A stretch of DNA of 64,000 nucleotides, taken from assembly GCA_038380435.1 (NCBI GenBank), contig JAWZYU010000034.1:26019404-26083403 (forward strand), written 5' to 3'. Of the stretch, positions 37,801 to 49,800 are shown piece after piece. Numbering within the stretch: the first letter of the stretch is position 1; every line of letters begins with the position of its first letter. The notes under the pieces were generated by a model, which saw nothing but the letters and a program-made list of their open reading frames with translations, made no database searches and had not been told where the DNA came from. This DNA comes from Ryuthela nishihirai (Eukaryota > Arthropoda > Arachnida > Araneae > Heptathelidae). Made by a program: the position numbers and the translations under genes.

Positions 37801-40800
37801 CTTCGACATGAATTGTATAGAGTTTTATGAATTTTTAAAACACAAACCTGATTTATTAGAAAAAGTTCATTCTTGTGAAAAGTATCAAAATTAAAAATTT
37901 TAAGCAATAATATCATTGTTGAAAATGCTATTTATATGCTTATATTTTATAATAAAACTTTTAGTTTTAGTGAAACAAATCAAACGCAACCAGCCATTTT
38001 ATTATGAAATAATTTCTGATTGTTCTTTATTTTCTCAAAAAAATATGGTCACCGTATTTATGGTACATATTGTATGAACTTGACATAATTTTTATAACAG
38101 AGAATAATATTAGCGTGTGTGGATTTATACACAATGGCTTTAGTAATTTAAATTCAATTTTTTATCAAACACGCAGGGGAGTAATAATTTAAGTTGTACA
38201 TTGATCAACGAATATATTGCCCCAGCTGAAACTTGTAAAAACTGTACTAAAAAATTTCAATTAATATAATTCCGTGTTTTTAGCATAAATGTCAACCCAT
38301 TCGAGTTCAACATCTGCTGAATGCCAGAGGGGCTTATTTTGTTTACTCACGGGTGCCAGCTGTTTCAATCGGGACTGCAGCCGCACATTATAATGAATAG
38401 AGTTTTCCACGAGATGGCTAATAAATAATTTTTAAGCGGACATAAATGTCAACCCGTTCGGCTGTTTCAAACGAATGCCAGAGGGGCTTAAAAATATTTT
38501 CTCCCGGGGTCTTAAATGTCTTTCAATCGGGTCTGCAGCCGCGCATTATAATGAATAGGGCTAAAAAATCCCACAACAGTGAGAAGGATAATAAATAATT
38601 TTTAATCGGTTATAAATGTCAACCCATTCGACTTCAGCTGCTTACGTAGGGGCGGGGGCGTGCGGGGGGAACCTAACTGCTCACTCTTCTGTTTAACTAC
38701 TTACACTATAAATATAGTTTTATCTATCTATACAAGGGGTACGCCAGTTACATACACATTTCCAGGGGGTACGTGAAGCATAAAAGGTTGAGAACCACTG
38801 ATATATATGTTTTATTTTATTCCCATTGTTATACTATAACTATAGTTTTATCTATCTATACAAGGGGTACGCCAGTTACATACACATTTCCAGGAGGTAC
38901 GTGAAGCATAAAAGATTGAGAACCACTGATATATATGATTTATTTTATTCCCATTGTTATACTATAACTATAGTTTTATGACTATAGTTATATATTTTAC
39001 ATACACATTTCTAGGGGGTACGTGAAGCATAAAAGATTGAGACCACTGATATATATGATTTATTTTATTCCCATTGTTATACTATAACTATAGTTTTATC
39101 TATCTATACAAGGGGTACGCCAGTTACATACACATTTCCAGGAGGTACGTGAAGCATAAAAGATTGAGAACCACTGATATATATGATTTATTTTATTCCC
39201 ATTGTTATACTATAACTATAGTTTTATCTATCTATACAAGGGGTACGCCAGTTACATACATATTTCCAGGGGGTACGTGAAGCATAAAAGATTGAGAACC
39301 ACTATGATGATATGATTGATGATATGATTGATTATGATGTGATTATGAATTATTTTATTCCCATTGTTATACTATAACTATAGTTTATATGCCAGTTACA
39401 TACACATTTCCAGGTGGTACGTGAAGCATAAAAGGTTGAGAACCACTGCTCTAAAGTATCACTTCTCCACACTACGTTACTATCCGTATTATTAAACGTT
39501 TTTGTAACCATTTTTAATTCAACATCGATAATTCTTCTTTACCTTTGATTCTAATTATATTAGCGTTTACATCTTTTCTGATGAAAACTTTCACATTTTT
39601 AGTCCATACAAATTTATAATGATGCTTGTGTTGTTTCGTTTCGTAGAGTAGCTCTTTATGCGACGGTGTCAAAAGTTCAAAGTGATATGCTTTTGAACAC
39701 GTGTATCCCGAAGATAGTCTCAGAAAATCAAATTTTTCTTCTTTGCCGCCATCAAAATTTTGCTCCTTCATCCTTATCTTTAAATTGTAATATAATTGGT
39801 TTTATTTTGTTTCTGATGGATGTAGGCACTCTATATATATACATATGTTATCGCTAAAGCTCGAAAGCCGTTAATGTGCACATTACCTAGCTAATCTGCA
39901 GATTAACTGATTTGCTCCTTTAACGTGCGGAATCAAGAGTTTTCCGCATTTTACCTAAGTAATATGGTCATTAACGGCTTCCGTATCGTTAAAGTTCAAA
40001 AGTTTGTTTCTCTCATTTCCTTTCCCTACTCCTTCCCCCCTCTCCCTCCACTTTTAGTTTCGTTTTGCCAGTGTCTTGTCGTCACCGGTTGTTTTTATTT
40101 CTCATAATTTTCGTCGGCTGCTAGTGCGTAGCATAGCTAATTCTGTTTTCAAATTCGTTTCTGCCTGTTAGCGCGTGAATTTCTGTCGTGATTTTTTTAA
40201 AGCAGATAAATTTAGCTCCTATTATGCAAGCAAGCACCGAATAGGTGAGTAAAATGAAGAAAAGATTCTTCGCAAACCTCTTTAGCGAAGATTCAAAATA
40301 TAATAGTGTTTTAATGACAAAACGAAAGTATGATTCCATAATTGAAGATGTAAAGCGAATAAAAGCTACCAAGAAGAATCATCTCGAGATTATCGAATAA
40401 TTCAAAGGTATGATGTGTTAACTGTACAAGACTGTGCAAAACTCATTGAGCCGTTGTCAGATGCGCGAGAAAGTGTGAAAAAGTTTGTCCATGCCGAAGA
40501 ATTGTTTGACATATTGTATTCTACTCATTTGTCAATTGGCCACGGTGGAAGAGACGGAATGATCAAGCAATTAAATACACTTTATAAAAACATAACCCAA
40601 GCCCAAATAAAAATGTTTTTGGATTTATGCGAACCTAGCCGTCCCGTGGCCGAGTGGTTAGCACACTTGGCTACTGATCTAAGGGACCTGGGTTCGAGCC
40701 CTGGGTAAGGCATGGATGTTCGTATTGTTTTCTGCTGAGGTCCTGCCATCCTCTCAGATCTTCTACTGTGGCATATAAACTGACAGGCTCCTGTCAGACC

Positions 40801-43800
40801 TCTGTGGCAAGCAGCTGCTTGAGGGGGTATTCATTTATTTTTATTTGTCAACAAAAATAAAATAGTGCGAAAAAAGGGATTGTTGTAAAGCCGATTATTT
40901 CATCGCATTTCAATAGCAGATGCAAGGTGGATCTCATCGATTACCAATCTCAACCAGATGGAAAGTTTAAGTTTCTTCTCGTATACCAAGACCACTTAAC
41001 AAAATTTGTTGTATTGAAGCCGCTCACATCAAAACGGGCGGATGAAGTAGCCTATAACTTGCTTGATATTTTTCTCCTTTTTGTATTCTGATAACGGACG
41101 CGAATTTTGTAATAAAATCTTAGAATGTGTAATACAGTTGTGGCCAGAAATCAAAATGGTTAATGGCAAACCTAGACACAGCCAAAGTCAAGGAAGTGTA
41201 GAACGAGGGAATCAAGACATTGAAAACATGCTCACTACTTGGATGGCTGATAACCAACCAAACTAACAAGTGGAGTGAGGGCGTACGATTTGTACAATTC
41301 ATGAAGAATCGTGCCTATCATTCTGCAATTAAAAGAAGTCCATACGAAGCCATGTTCGGTTGTCCCGCAAAAGTGGGATTGTCTTCTTCTATTATACCAC
41401 AAAGTGTATTACATTCGATAAATACTGAAGAAGACCTTGAAAAATTAGAAGATTCACAAGAAACTGTGATTATGGTATAACAGTCAAATCTTACTCAAGA
41501 GGACATTCCGTTATCCCCTGCTTCTACAGAATCACCTATAGAAATACAAGAATTTATCGATAGTAATCTTAAACTGCCTTCTATACCGTTGATTGAGGAT
41601 ACAGTTATGAAGAATATTCAGTTACCCTGCACCTCCAAGGAATCAGCTCTGCATGTTGATGAAGTCATCACTGAGTTACCCTCAACTTCAGCAGAATCGC
41701 CATCACAGTTTCGTACAGAGTCTGTAAAGAGGACTATACAAGAAATGGTCTGTATTGTTTGCTCAAAAGCAGCATCAGGTGCTCACAAGTGTAAATCGTG
41801 TGACATGTTAGTTCACGTAATTTGTGGTATGGATCAGAAAATACAGCGTCATGAAGCCAAGAAAGGTTTAGAAAAGCAAGCAAAGAAAATGTTAGCAGTT
41901 TCTAATGCAAAGCACCCAAATGTTGATGAAAGTGTCACTGTGAGAATTAAAGTACCGGAAGTAGACAGAGCAAAAACTGATGCCCGCTCGATTTTAGCTG
42001 TGTTTCTTAGTAAAACAGAGGATGGCTTTTATAAACTTGGTACTAAAACGCGTATTTTAAAACAATTGTATGCAAAATATGAATTCAGTGTTTGCAAAGA
42101 GAGATTTTTAACGAAAGAAGATGTCCCTGCTGTAGAAATATCTTTACGTCAAACAGCAATAAAACAATCCCTTGGTACTGGGCAGGGTTTCAGAAAATGT
42201 GACTGTAAATCTAAATGTACCACAAATAGGTGTGCTTGTTGCAAAAAAAAATTGCTATGTAATTCAAAGTGTCACCAATCTTTACATTGCACTAATAAGT
42301 AAACATAATTTTATCATATGTTTTGCAAATTCATTTCCTTAATTGAAATAATATTTTAAACCGTTTGATTCTTTGTATTATAGTTTTTTAATTGATTGAT
42401 TATTGATTCTGTCAACTAATTTGTTGATTGTTTGATCGTATAAACTTGATTCTTCAGATATCGAAAAATAAATAAATAACATTATGTTAATTTAAGCGTA
42501 CAGAAACGTTGCTGTTGTTCCAGCAAAGATCTTATTTTCACTTTAACGAGTGCCTAGTAGGTAATGTGCAGATTATCCAGGTAATTTGCATATTACCTAG
42601 ATAATTTGAGAAATGAAACAATTTTCGGCACGTTAACGGATCACCCTAGTTAATCTGCACACTACCTAGATAATCTGAAGAATAACTGATTTCTGCACTT
42701 TAGCGGTAACATATATAATGCTTATTTCTATCTTTCCTGTTACATTTAATGCTTTCTGAATTTCTTCGAAGACTTCTTCTAGTTTCTATCCTACATCATC
42801 AGGTACACCTACTATTTCCGAATTAGAGTTTCTAGAATATTCTTCCAAGTCATTCACTTGAGTCTGAAAGCCCAATACTTGATTAGCAAAAACCTTATTT
42901 TCAGCAATTAAAATTAACTTTTTTCGTTTCTAGTATATCACTTTTTAGTTTTTCCATAACAGCTTTTAGGTCCATTATAAACTCAGAACTAAACCAGAGA
43001 CTTTTTCATTTTAGTCAAATCAGATATTAATCCCTTATTTAAACTTTCAAACTTCTCTATAATACAGTTTCAAATTTCACTCATAGTGAGATCTCTAAAG
43101 TTCAGTTCTTTTTAATTCCAGATTGCTTTTTTTTCTCTATAAGACCAGATGTATTCCTCTCTTTATTGAAATTCTCACTATCAATGCCTTTCGCATTTAA
43201 CTGCGATGAATCATTTACTGCATGCAATCATTACTGCATGCTGGATCAGCATTAACTGCATTCATCGCATTTAACTGCATTCATCGCATTGCAGATCATC
43301 GCATTTAACTGCGATGAATCATTTACTGCATGCAATCATTTACTGCATGCTGGATCAGCAGCTGATCAGATAGGCATGCAATTTAACTGCATGCCTATCT
43401 GATCAGCTGCTGATCCAGGAAGTGTTTTATTTTTTTCCTTTATATTTTTATTTTCCAAGCATAACCCGCATTTTCATTTAGCATGTATTTCAGAGGAAAT
43501 TTTCCTAACATTTTTATCTTTTAATCCAAAGCAATAATAATGAAAAACATCCTGACTTAGGTTACATTTATACAATCCTTAATGCTATGTGCCTTTTGAC
43601 TCATATTTCACACAATCCTTAATGCCATTTGCCTCACATTTCACACAACTAAGCTCAAAACTCATTGTTATTTAGAAACTAGCACAATCTGCACCCTAAA
43701 CACACAATTAGATTTTCTCGTTGAACATTCATCACACGCATACTGATCTTTAACACGACAATCTACTTCATGGTCCCCCGAAAATAGCACACCAAAATTG

Positions 43801-46800
43801 CATTAGGTATCAGATGTCTGTTGAGGGGTAGGGACACGCTGCAGTAGAGTCTCAAGTTCAAGGATGTATACAGTGCTGAGCAGGGGAAACTGCTCACCAG
43901 ACAAAGAAAAACCAAATAAGACAATAAAGGAAAACCTCACCAGAATAAGAAAACAAATCACTGATCGCACCTTGAAATCACTCTTAATTTGATTTAAAAA
44001 TCTTCCGACTGAGAATCTAGACATTCGTTAGTTACCATGGAAAGCTCAAAATCTGAACTCAGATTAATTATCCATTAAAATAGGGGAAAATGCAGGAGCC
44101 AAAAATTGAGGACACCAATGGCTCAGAGAAGGTTCTGTTCAGTGACCTTTAGTTCACATAACCGTTCGCTGTGTCACATGTGTTCACATAGCCGTTCACT
44201 GACTAGTTAGAAACTTTAAGGGAGGGGAGGATTTTATTTATAAACATCGAATACACAAATTTCTACACAAATATATACCTCGTCCCCGTGGCCGAGTGGT
44301 AGATGGCGCCCACGTTTCCTATCTTGTGAATGGAATAGTGAAATCCACGTTTCCTATCTTGTGAATGGAATAGTACTTGTGGGATCAGTTGTTGTACCTC
44401 TGAGCCCATGTTTTGCACACAATCGGCTAAATGGCAAAGTCACAAGGGCCCTGAAGGCTCAGAGAAGGTTGGGGGAGGGGACCCACTGAACAGCTGTTGG
44501 GAGACAGATGGTAACCTCCCATCAGGGTCATACAGCATGATCTTTAACATGCACAAGGTATGACTCTCCCACATACTGCGCCACGGCTTAACGTATCATC
44601 CGACGAACAGGCACCTTTCCAAGCCCATTGGTATTCGCCTTGACAGGAGGTTACCTTCTGTCTCAAAACAGCTGTCCAGTAGGTCCCCTACACTAAACCT
44701 CTCAGTCTTCGATGGTTGTCTTCCGTCAAAACCATCCAGTGTGGTCTTTATTGTACATGGCTCTCCTGCATATGATCCAGGGCTTAACGTCCTATCCGAA
44801 GAACGAAGGCCTTTCCAAGCACCATAGTGTTCGCTAGTGACTGATGACAGGGTGGGGAGTTTTGTGGGGATGAATCTCAATGCTGGCCCAGCAGGGACTC
44901 GAACCTGAAACTACAATGTACGAGCCTGACACGCTACCAACTGAGTCACCTCCGCCCCCAATGCACATTAAAGAGCATACTGGATGGTTTCGAAGGGAAG
45001 GCTTCCATTTGCCTCGTAACAGCTGTCCAGCTGATCTCCTTCCTCAAACCTTCTCTGAGCCAATGGGGTTCCTTGTGAAATAACTATGTATCCCTCTGAT
45101 TGGAAAAAATATCGCTGAACGGTAAAACTTCCTAAACCAACAACATCTTGGTTACATAAACAAAATGGAGCAACTTCCCATCTGAATATGACAATGTTCA
45201 ACATAAATTGTTTTCAAACCTCTTGTAGTATTTCATAGGGACATCCATTATTTCTTCAAAAATAAGGGAGCTCACTATAGGCGAAGAGATGCCACCCATC
45301 AAGCCAAACCTGATCTTAGTTTTGAAAAAATAAATCTTACTATATGCTACCGGTCCTCGACTGGCATTTTTCAAGTTGACGTCATCCAAAGAGCATTTCT
45401 CGCTCAGTGGTTGGAAGGTTTCCACCCATTTTGCTGTGGTATAGTGCCATTTGGTTGTCAACAGGACAAGCATCTCTTTCGAGTGATAGGCTTTTACGAA
45501 ACACCAGAGAACGTCGTGGACACTAGAAGCGAATCCACCTGGACTAGCGAGATCACAGAGCAAGACGGGAGCATCACTGCAGTTCTGAGGATTCTGATGA
45601 GCATGAAAAGAGAAAGGAATGATTGGCTTATTTATTAAAACATTTAATATTAAGAAACTAGCATTCACTGCAGAAACTTTCGCATAAGCTCTTAGCACAT
45701 TTAACACACGGCCATTGCAAAAAGTTTATTTGACTAGTGAACTCAATAACCTTACCATCATGATAATCATTCAGTTCTTCAGCGGGTTGGGTCGTTTTAT
45801 CTCTGAGGGACTCTTTTTTGCACACAATGGGTTAAATGGCTAGGTCACAAGGACCACTTCGGATCAGAGGTACTTGTGGGAGGGAACCCACTGGACAGAT
45901 GTTGAGAGGCAGATGATAGCTTTCCATCAAGGTCATCCAGCATATTCTTTAACGTGCACAGGGTGGCTCTCCCGCACCCAGCGTCACGGCTTAATGTCAT
46001 ATGGTGGGCGTCCTTTCCAAGCCCATCGGTGTCTCCTATTGACCATGGGCAAGGCAGGGAGTTTGCAGAGATAAATCTCAATGCCAGCTCAGCTGAAACT
46101 CGGAACCTGAGAACTGGAGATTACGAGTCTGATGCGCTACCAACTGAGCCACCATCCACTACTCTTTAACAGAATTTTCGTATCTGTTTGAGAGAGGGTT
46201 GTTTCAGTCGGGCTGAGTTGTTTTACCTCTGAGCGACAGTTCTTTGAACACAACTGGCTAAATGGCCAGGTCAGGAGGACGCCAAAGACTCCGAGACGGT
46301 TATGGAAGAAAACCCACTGGACAGCTCTTAGGAGACGGAAGTGAAGGTCATTAATTGTGTTCTCTAAAATCCATAGGTTATGGCTCTCATGCACATGGGT
46401 TTTTCAAGCACATCGATATCCCCTATTGACCGAAGGCAAGGTTGATGTTTAGAGGAGATATATCTGGGAAGGATGTCTCACTTGGTATCGTCCCTGAATC
46501 GTAACTTGATGTCCAATATATGAGTCCCATTGTCCCTATGCCGAGATTTTTTCTCCATTATTCATCACCTACTTGAGAAGAGAGCATTGATGAGTTTCAA
46601 AAGCTATTTTCAATCAGTTGAGAGGGGCAGGGGTGTTCAGTCAGTAGCGCACAATGCTCATAATCTTCTCGGGTTCCCAGGTTCAAGTCCCACACAGTGA
46701 AGGAAAACCTGTGCAAGTTCCAGGTTCAAGGCTGGTCCAGCGTTGCAATTTATCTCTGTAAAACTCCCAGCCCTGCCCTCAGTCAGTAGGCGATATCGAC

Positions 46801-49800
46801 GGGTTGGAAAGGCCGCTGTCCGTTGGATGGAATATTAGGCCGTGACCTCGCACACAGGGTCACGGTTTAAAGTCCTCTATCTTAAAGTTCCCTATTAATA
46901 ATAAAAATGATAATAAAAAGATAATAAATATGATAATCATAATAAAAAAGAGTAGTTCCGTATCAAAGACAAGCTGGATGGCCTAGACGGGAGGCTATCA
47001 TCTGTCTCCCAACAGCTGTTCCAGTGGCCATCTCTGAGTCCCCAACCTTCTCTGAGCTTTTGGGATCTTTGTGACCTGGCCATTTAGCCTGTTGTATGCA
47101 AAAAATTGCAACTTAGAGTAAAACAACCCAACCCGTCGGCTGGGACTTTAAACTGTGGTCCAGGTGAAGGAAAGCCTTTGCAGATTAACGATCACGCCTG
47201 AGGCAAGGTCTTGATGAAGGTTCGCATCTGCTTCCTAATCGACATCTAGTGACCTCTAAGGGTGTGGTTTGGCTCAGTCGGTAGCACGCCAAGCTCGTAA
47301 TCAGTAGTTGGGGGTAATCAGTAATTCAGTAGCCCCGGAACGCCAAATTTCCCCAAGTCGCGACGCCGTTCCCAGTGAAAAGATCATTAAAGAGGATTAG
47401 GAACGATTTTTATGAGCCACTTAAGGAATGGCGCGTAGGAAAATCCGTTTCTCTCAACCTTCTCTGAATCCTCGAGTCCTTTTTCTCTCAACCTTCTCTG
47501 AATCCACGAGTCCTTTTTCTCTCAACCTTCTCTGAATCCTCGAGTCCTTTTTCTCTCAACCTTCTCTGAATCCTCGAGTCCTTTTTCTCTCAACCTTCTC
47601 TGAATCCTCGAGTCCTTTTTCTCTCAACCTTCTCTGAATCCTCGAGTCCTTTTTCTCTCAACATTTTCTGAATCCTCGATTCCCTTTTCTCTCAACCTTC
47701 TCTGAATCCTCGAGTCCGTTTTCTCTCAACCTTCTCTGAATCCTCAAGTCCTTTTTCTCTCAACCTACTCTGAATCCTCGAGTCCTTTTTCTCTCAACCT
47801 TCTCCGAATCCTCGAGTCCTTTTTCTCTCAACCTTCTCTGAATCCTCGAGTCCTTTTTCTCTCAACCTTCTCTGAATCCTCGAGTCCTTTTTCTCTCAAC
47901 CTTCTCTGAATCCTCGAGTCCTTTTTCTCTCAACCTTCTCTGAATCCTCGAGTGCTTTTGACCAGGCGACAGAGACGGCGTGAGGGTAGTGCGAGTCGAG
48001 TAGCCGTACCAGGTCCCGCACTTCAAGAATCACTTATGTCAAAAATTCAAATTTAAGTTGTCAATCCCTCAATATAATATACTGGAATTGGTGAAAAGAA
48101 CACAGTTATGGACTCAGAAATAGGAGCCCTGACAGAAGCCATTAAGTGAAGTAAAAAAACTCAATAATCAAAGTTTCACAACTTTAACCGATTGTAAATC
48201 TTCAATAGAAGATATTAAAAAACTTTAAAAATGTAAACAATCAAAGATTAGTCATCAGATCCAAGGAAGAAATAAACTCATCAATCACCAATCCCCAGAA
48301 CAAAATAATAGCATGGGTCCCAGCTCACATAAGAATAAAGGAAATGAAGCAGTATATTTGAAGAAAATAACAAAAATACCCACAGGTAACCAATATTTAA
48401 TATATAATATATAAATAAACTAAACATAGGGGCGTAGCGAAGGACGATGGTTAGGGTGGTTAAAATCAAAAATTTCCAACTCGAAATTCAAATTTTGCCA
48501 ACTGAGAAAACTTTACTTAGATTTTCGCTCCGTGGGGAGGAGGGGAGGCAATTTTCACAAATCTCCAACATTTTGCCATTTGACTTCCAATTTTGTCAAC
48601 TAACCATAATTTCACAGAAATAATTCCACTATTTACATGTCGTCTGATTTGTAGCAAGTGAGTGTGAATTTTCCCTTGATTTGGCCAACTCTCCTTAATT
48701 TTACGAAATTAATCTCAATCTTTACATCACTCCTAAATTTGCCGAATCATTTCAAACTTTTCAAACTCCCCAAGATTTTGCCAAGTTTTCTCGATTTTAG
48801 TCAACTATCCTGAATTTTACAAACCCAATCCCAATTATACAACTCGCCCGTATTTTCCAATTGGATTCGAATTTTGCCAACTGTCCTACATTTCGTTGTG
48901 TCCTCAATTTATCCAACACCCCTTATTTTCATAAAAACTAATCTCAATTTTCACAAATCGCCTATATTTTGCCAAGTGGATTTGAATTTACCAACTCGCA
49001 GTAATTTTACAGAAAAAATCGCAATTTTTACATTTTTCCCTGAATTTGCCAAGTCATTTAGAATTATATAAACTCTCCTTAATTGCATAAGAAAGGCACA
49101 AATTTCATAACTCCCCTGTATTTTACCAAGTGGCTTCGAATTTTGCCAACTCCCCTAGATTTTGCCAAGAGTTCTCGGTTTTTCCAACTCTCCTTAATTT
49201 CACAAAACCAATCACAATTTTTACAACTCACCTGCACTTTACCAAGTGGTTTCCAGTTTTGCCAAGTTTTCTTCCATTTTGTCAACTCTCCTTAATTTCA
49301 CAAAAACAATCCCAATTTTCACAACTCGCCCGTATTTTACCAAGTGGATTCGAATTTTGCCAACTGCCCTAGAATTTGCCAAGCTTCCTCGATTTTGCCA
49401 ACTCGCCACAATTTTACAGAAAAAAATCCCAAATTTTGATTTTTAAAAAGTCACTCTGAATTTTGCCAACTCCCCCAAGATTTGCCAACTCTTCTAGATA
49501 TTGCAAAGTTGCCTCGATTTTGCCAACACGCCATAATTTTACAGAAAATAGATAGCAATTTTTACATCTCGCCTGAATTTTGTCAACTTTCCAAGATTTT
49601 GCCAAGTCACTCCGAATTTTGCTAACTGCCCCTAGTTTTTCCAACTACCCCTGGCTTTTGCTAACTCCCTAAGTTTTGCCAATTCTCCTAGATTTTGTCA
49701 ACTCGCCATAGTTTTACAGAAAAAAATCCAAATTTTCACATCTCACCTGCATTTTGCCAACTCCCCACGATTTTGCCAAGTCACTCCGAATTTTGTTAAC

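Larger units (their letters stand above)
32221..38700 (+). mobile_element. hAT transposon, 6480 bp, ~417-bp terminal inverted repeats, 8-bp duplication
   Basis: Exact target duplication TTACACTA at 32213-32220 and 38701-38708, lying within one unit of the host tandem array. The ends start GTAGTTAAACAGAAGAGTGA. Inverted repeats cover 32221-32639 and 38284-38700. Each holds three sub-repeats with 'ggttgacatttat', 'ttaaaaattatttatt', 'attataatgtgcggctg' and 'agcccctctggcattc'; the left side adds a fourth. Inside are a BED-finger ORF (34974-35276) and the C-terminal hAT dimerisation region (37564-37890). The central transposase is not recognised, so this copy is probably non-autonomous. Confidence 0.93.
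31274..39448. mobile_element. hAT-like element made of ~124-bp terminal tandem repeats (itself split by a larger hAT)
   Basis: Exact 8-bp target duplication CTCTAAAG at 31266-31273 and 39449-39456. Left end TAGGAGTTCTAAACGTGGG; right end (reverse complement) CAGTGGTTCTCAACCTTTTA, the type of terminus common in hAT elements. The body is about a dozen units of ~124 bp, each carrying aggttgagaaccactg, ttattttattcccattgtta, actataactatagttttat and 'gggtacgccagttacatac'. So each unit repeats the right terminus. Without the 6.5-kb insertion the element is about 1.7 kb. No ORF. Confidence 0.85.
39846..42711 (+). mobile_element. Ginger-like DNA transposon carrying a KRBA2/SCAND3-type integrase gene
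   Basis: The ends are imperfect inverted repeats: left TGTTATCGCTAAAGCTCGAA, right (reverse complement) TGTTACCGCTAAAGTGCAGA. Subterminal 'attacctag.taatctgcag' motifs repeat on both sides. It splits the minus-strand LINE ORF1: the codons before 39846 and after 42711 belong to the same ORF1, as shown by the uninterrupted copy at 30225-30245. Flanks are CATA and TATA, compatible with a short mutated target duplication. TGTT.. termini and a gypsy-type DDE integrase are features of Ginger elements. A tRNA-type SINE sits inside. Length 2866 bp. Confidence 0.82.
30541..44030 (-). mobile_element. CR1-like LINE, minus strand, split by three nested DNA transposons
   Basis: On the minus strand ORF1 begins near 43990. 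It gives a cysteine-rich part near 43400-43700, a coiled coil near 42950-43100, V-N-D-L-E-E-Y-S-R-N-S-N-S-E-I-V-G-V-P near 42780-42860, and continues after the Ginger-like insertion with 39514-39780 (Y-K-F-V-W-T-K-N-V-K-V-F-I-R-K). Removing the hAT-like insertion joins S-D-T-L-E to S-T-L-A-N-Y in frame. The endonuclease follows: N-V-R-S-I-R-A near 31150, I-D-I-S-V-L-S-E-I-W near 31080, I-I-W-D-I-N-S near 30790 and I-D-H-I near 30655. The RT and 3' end are absent. Confidence 0.8.

Noticed and set aside
47446..47955. CRISPR-like regular repeats
   Set aside because: Units are head-to-tail without spacers, in a eukaryotic intron; a minisatellite.
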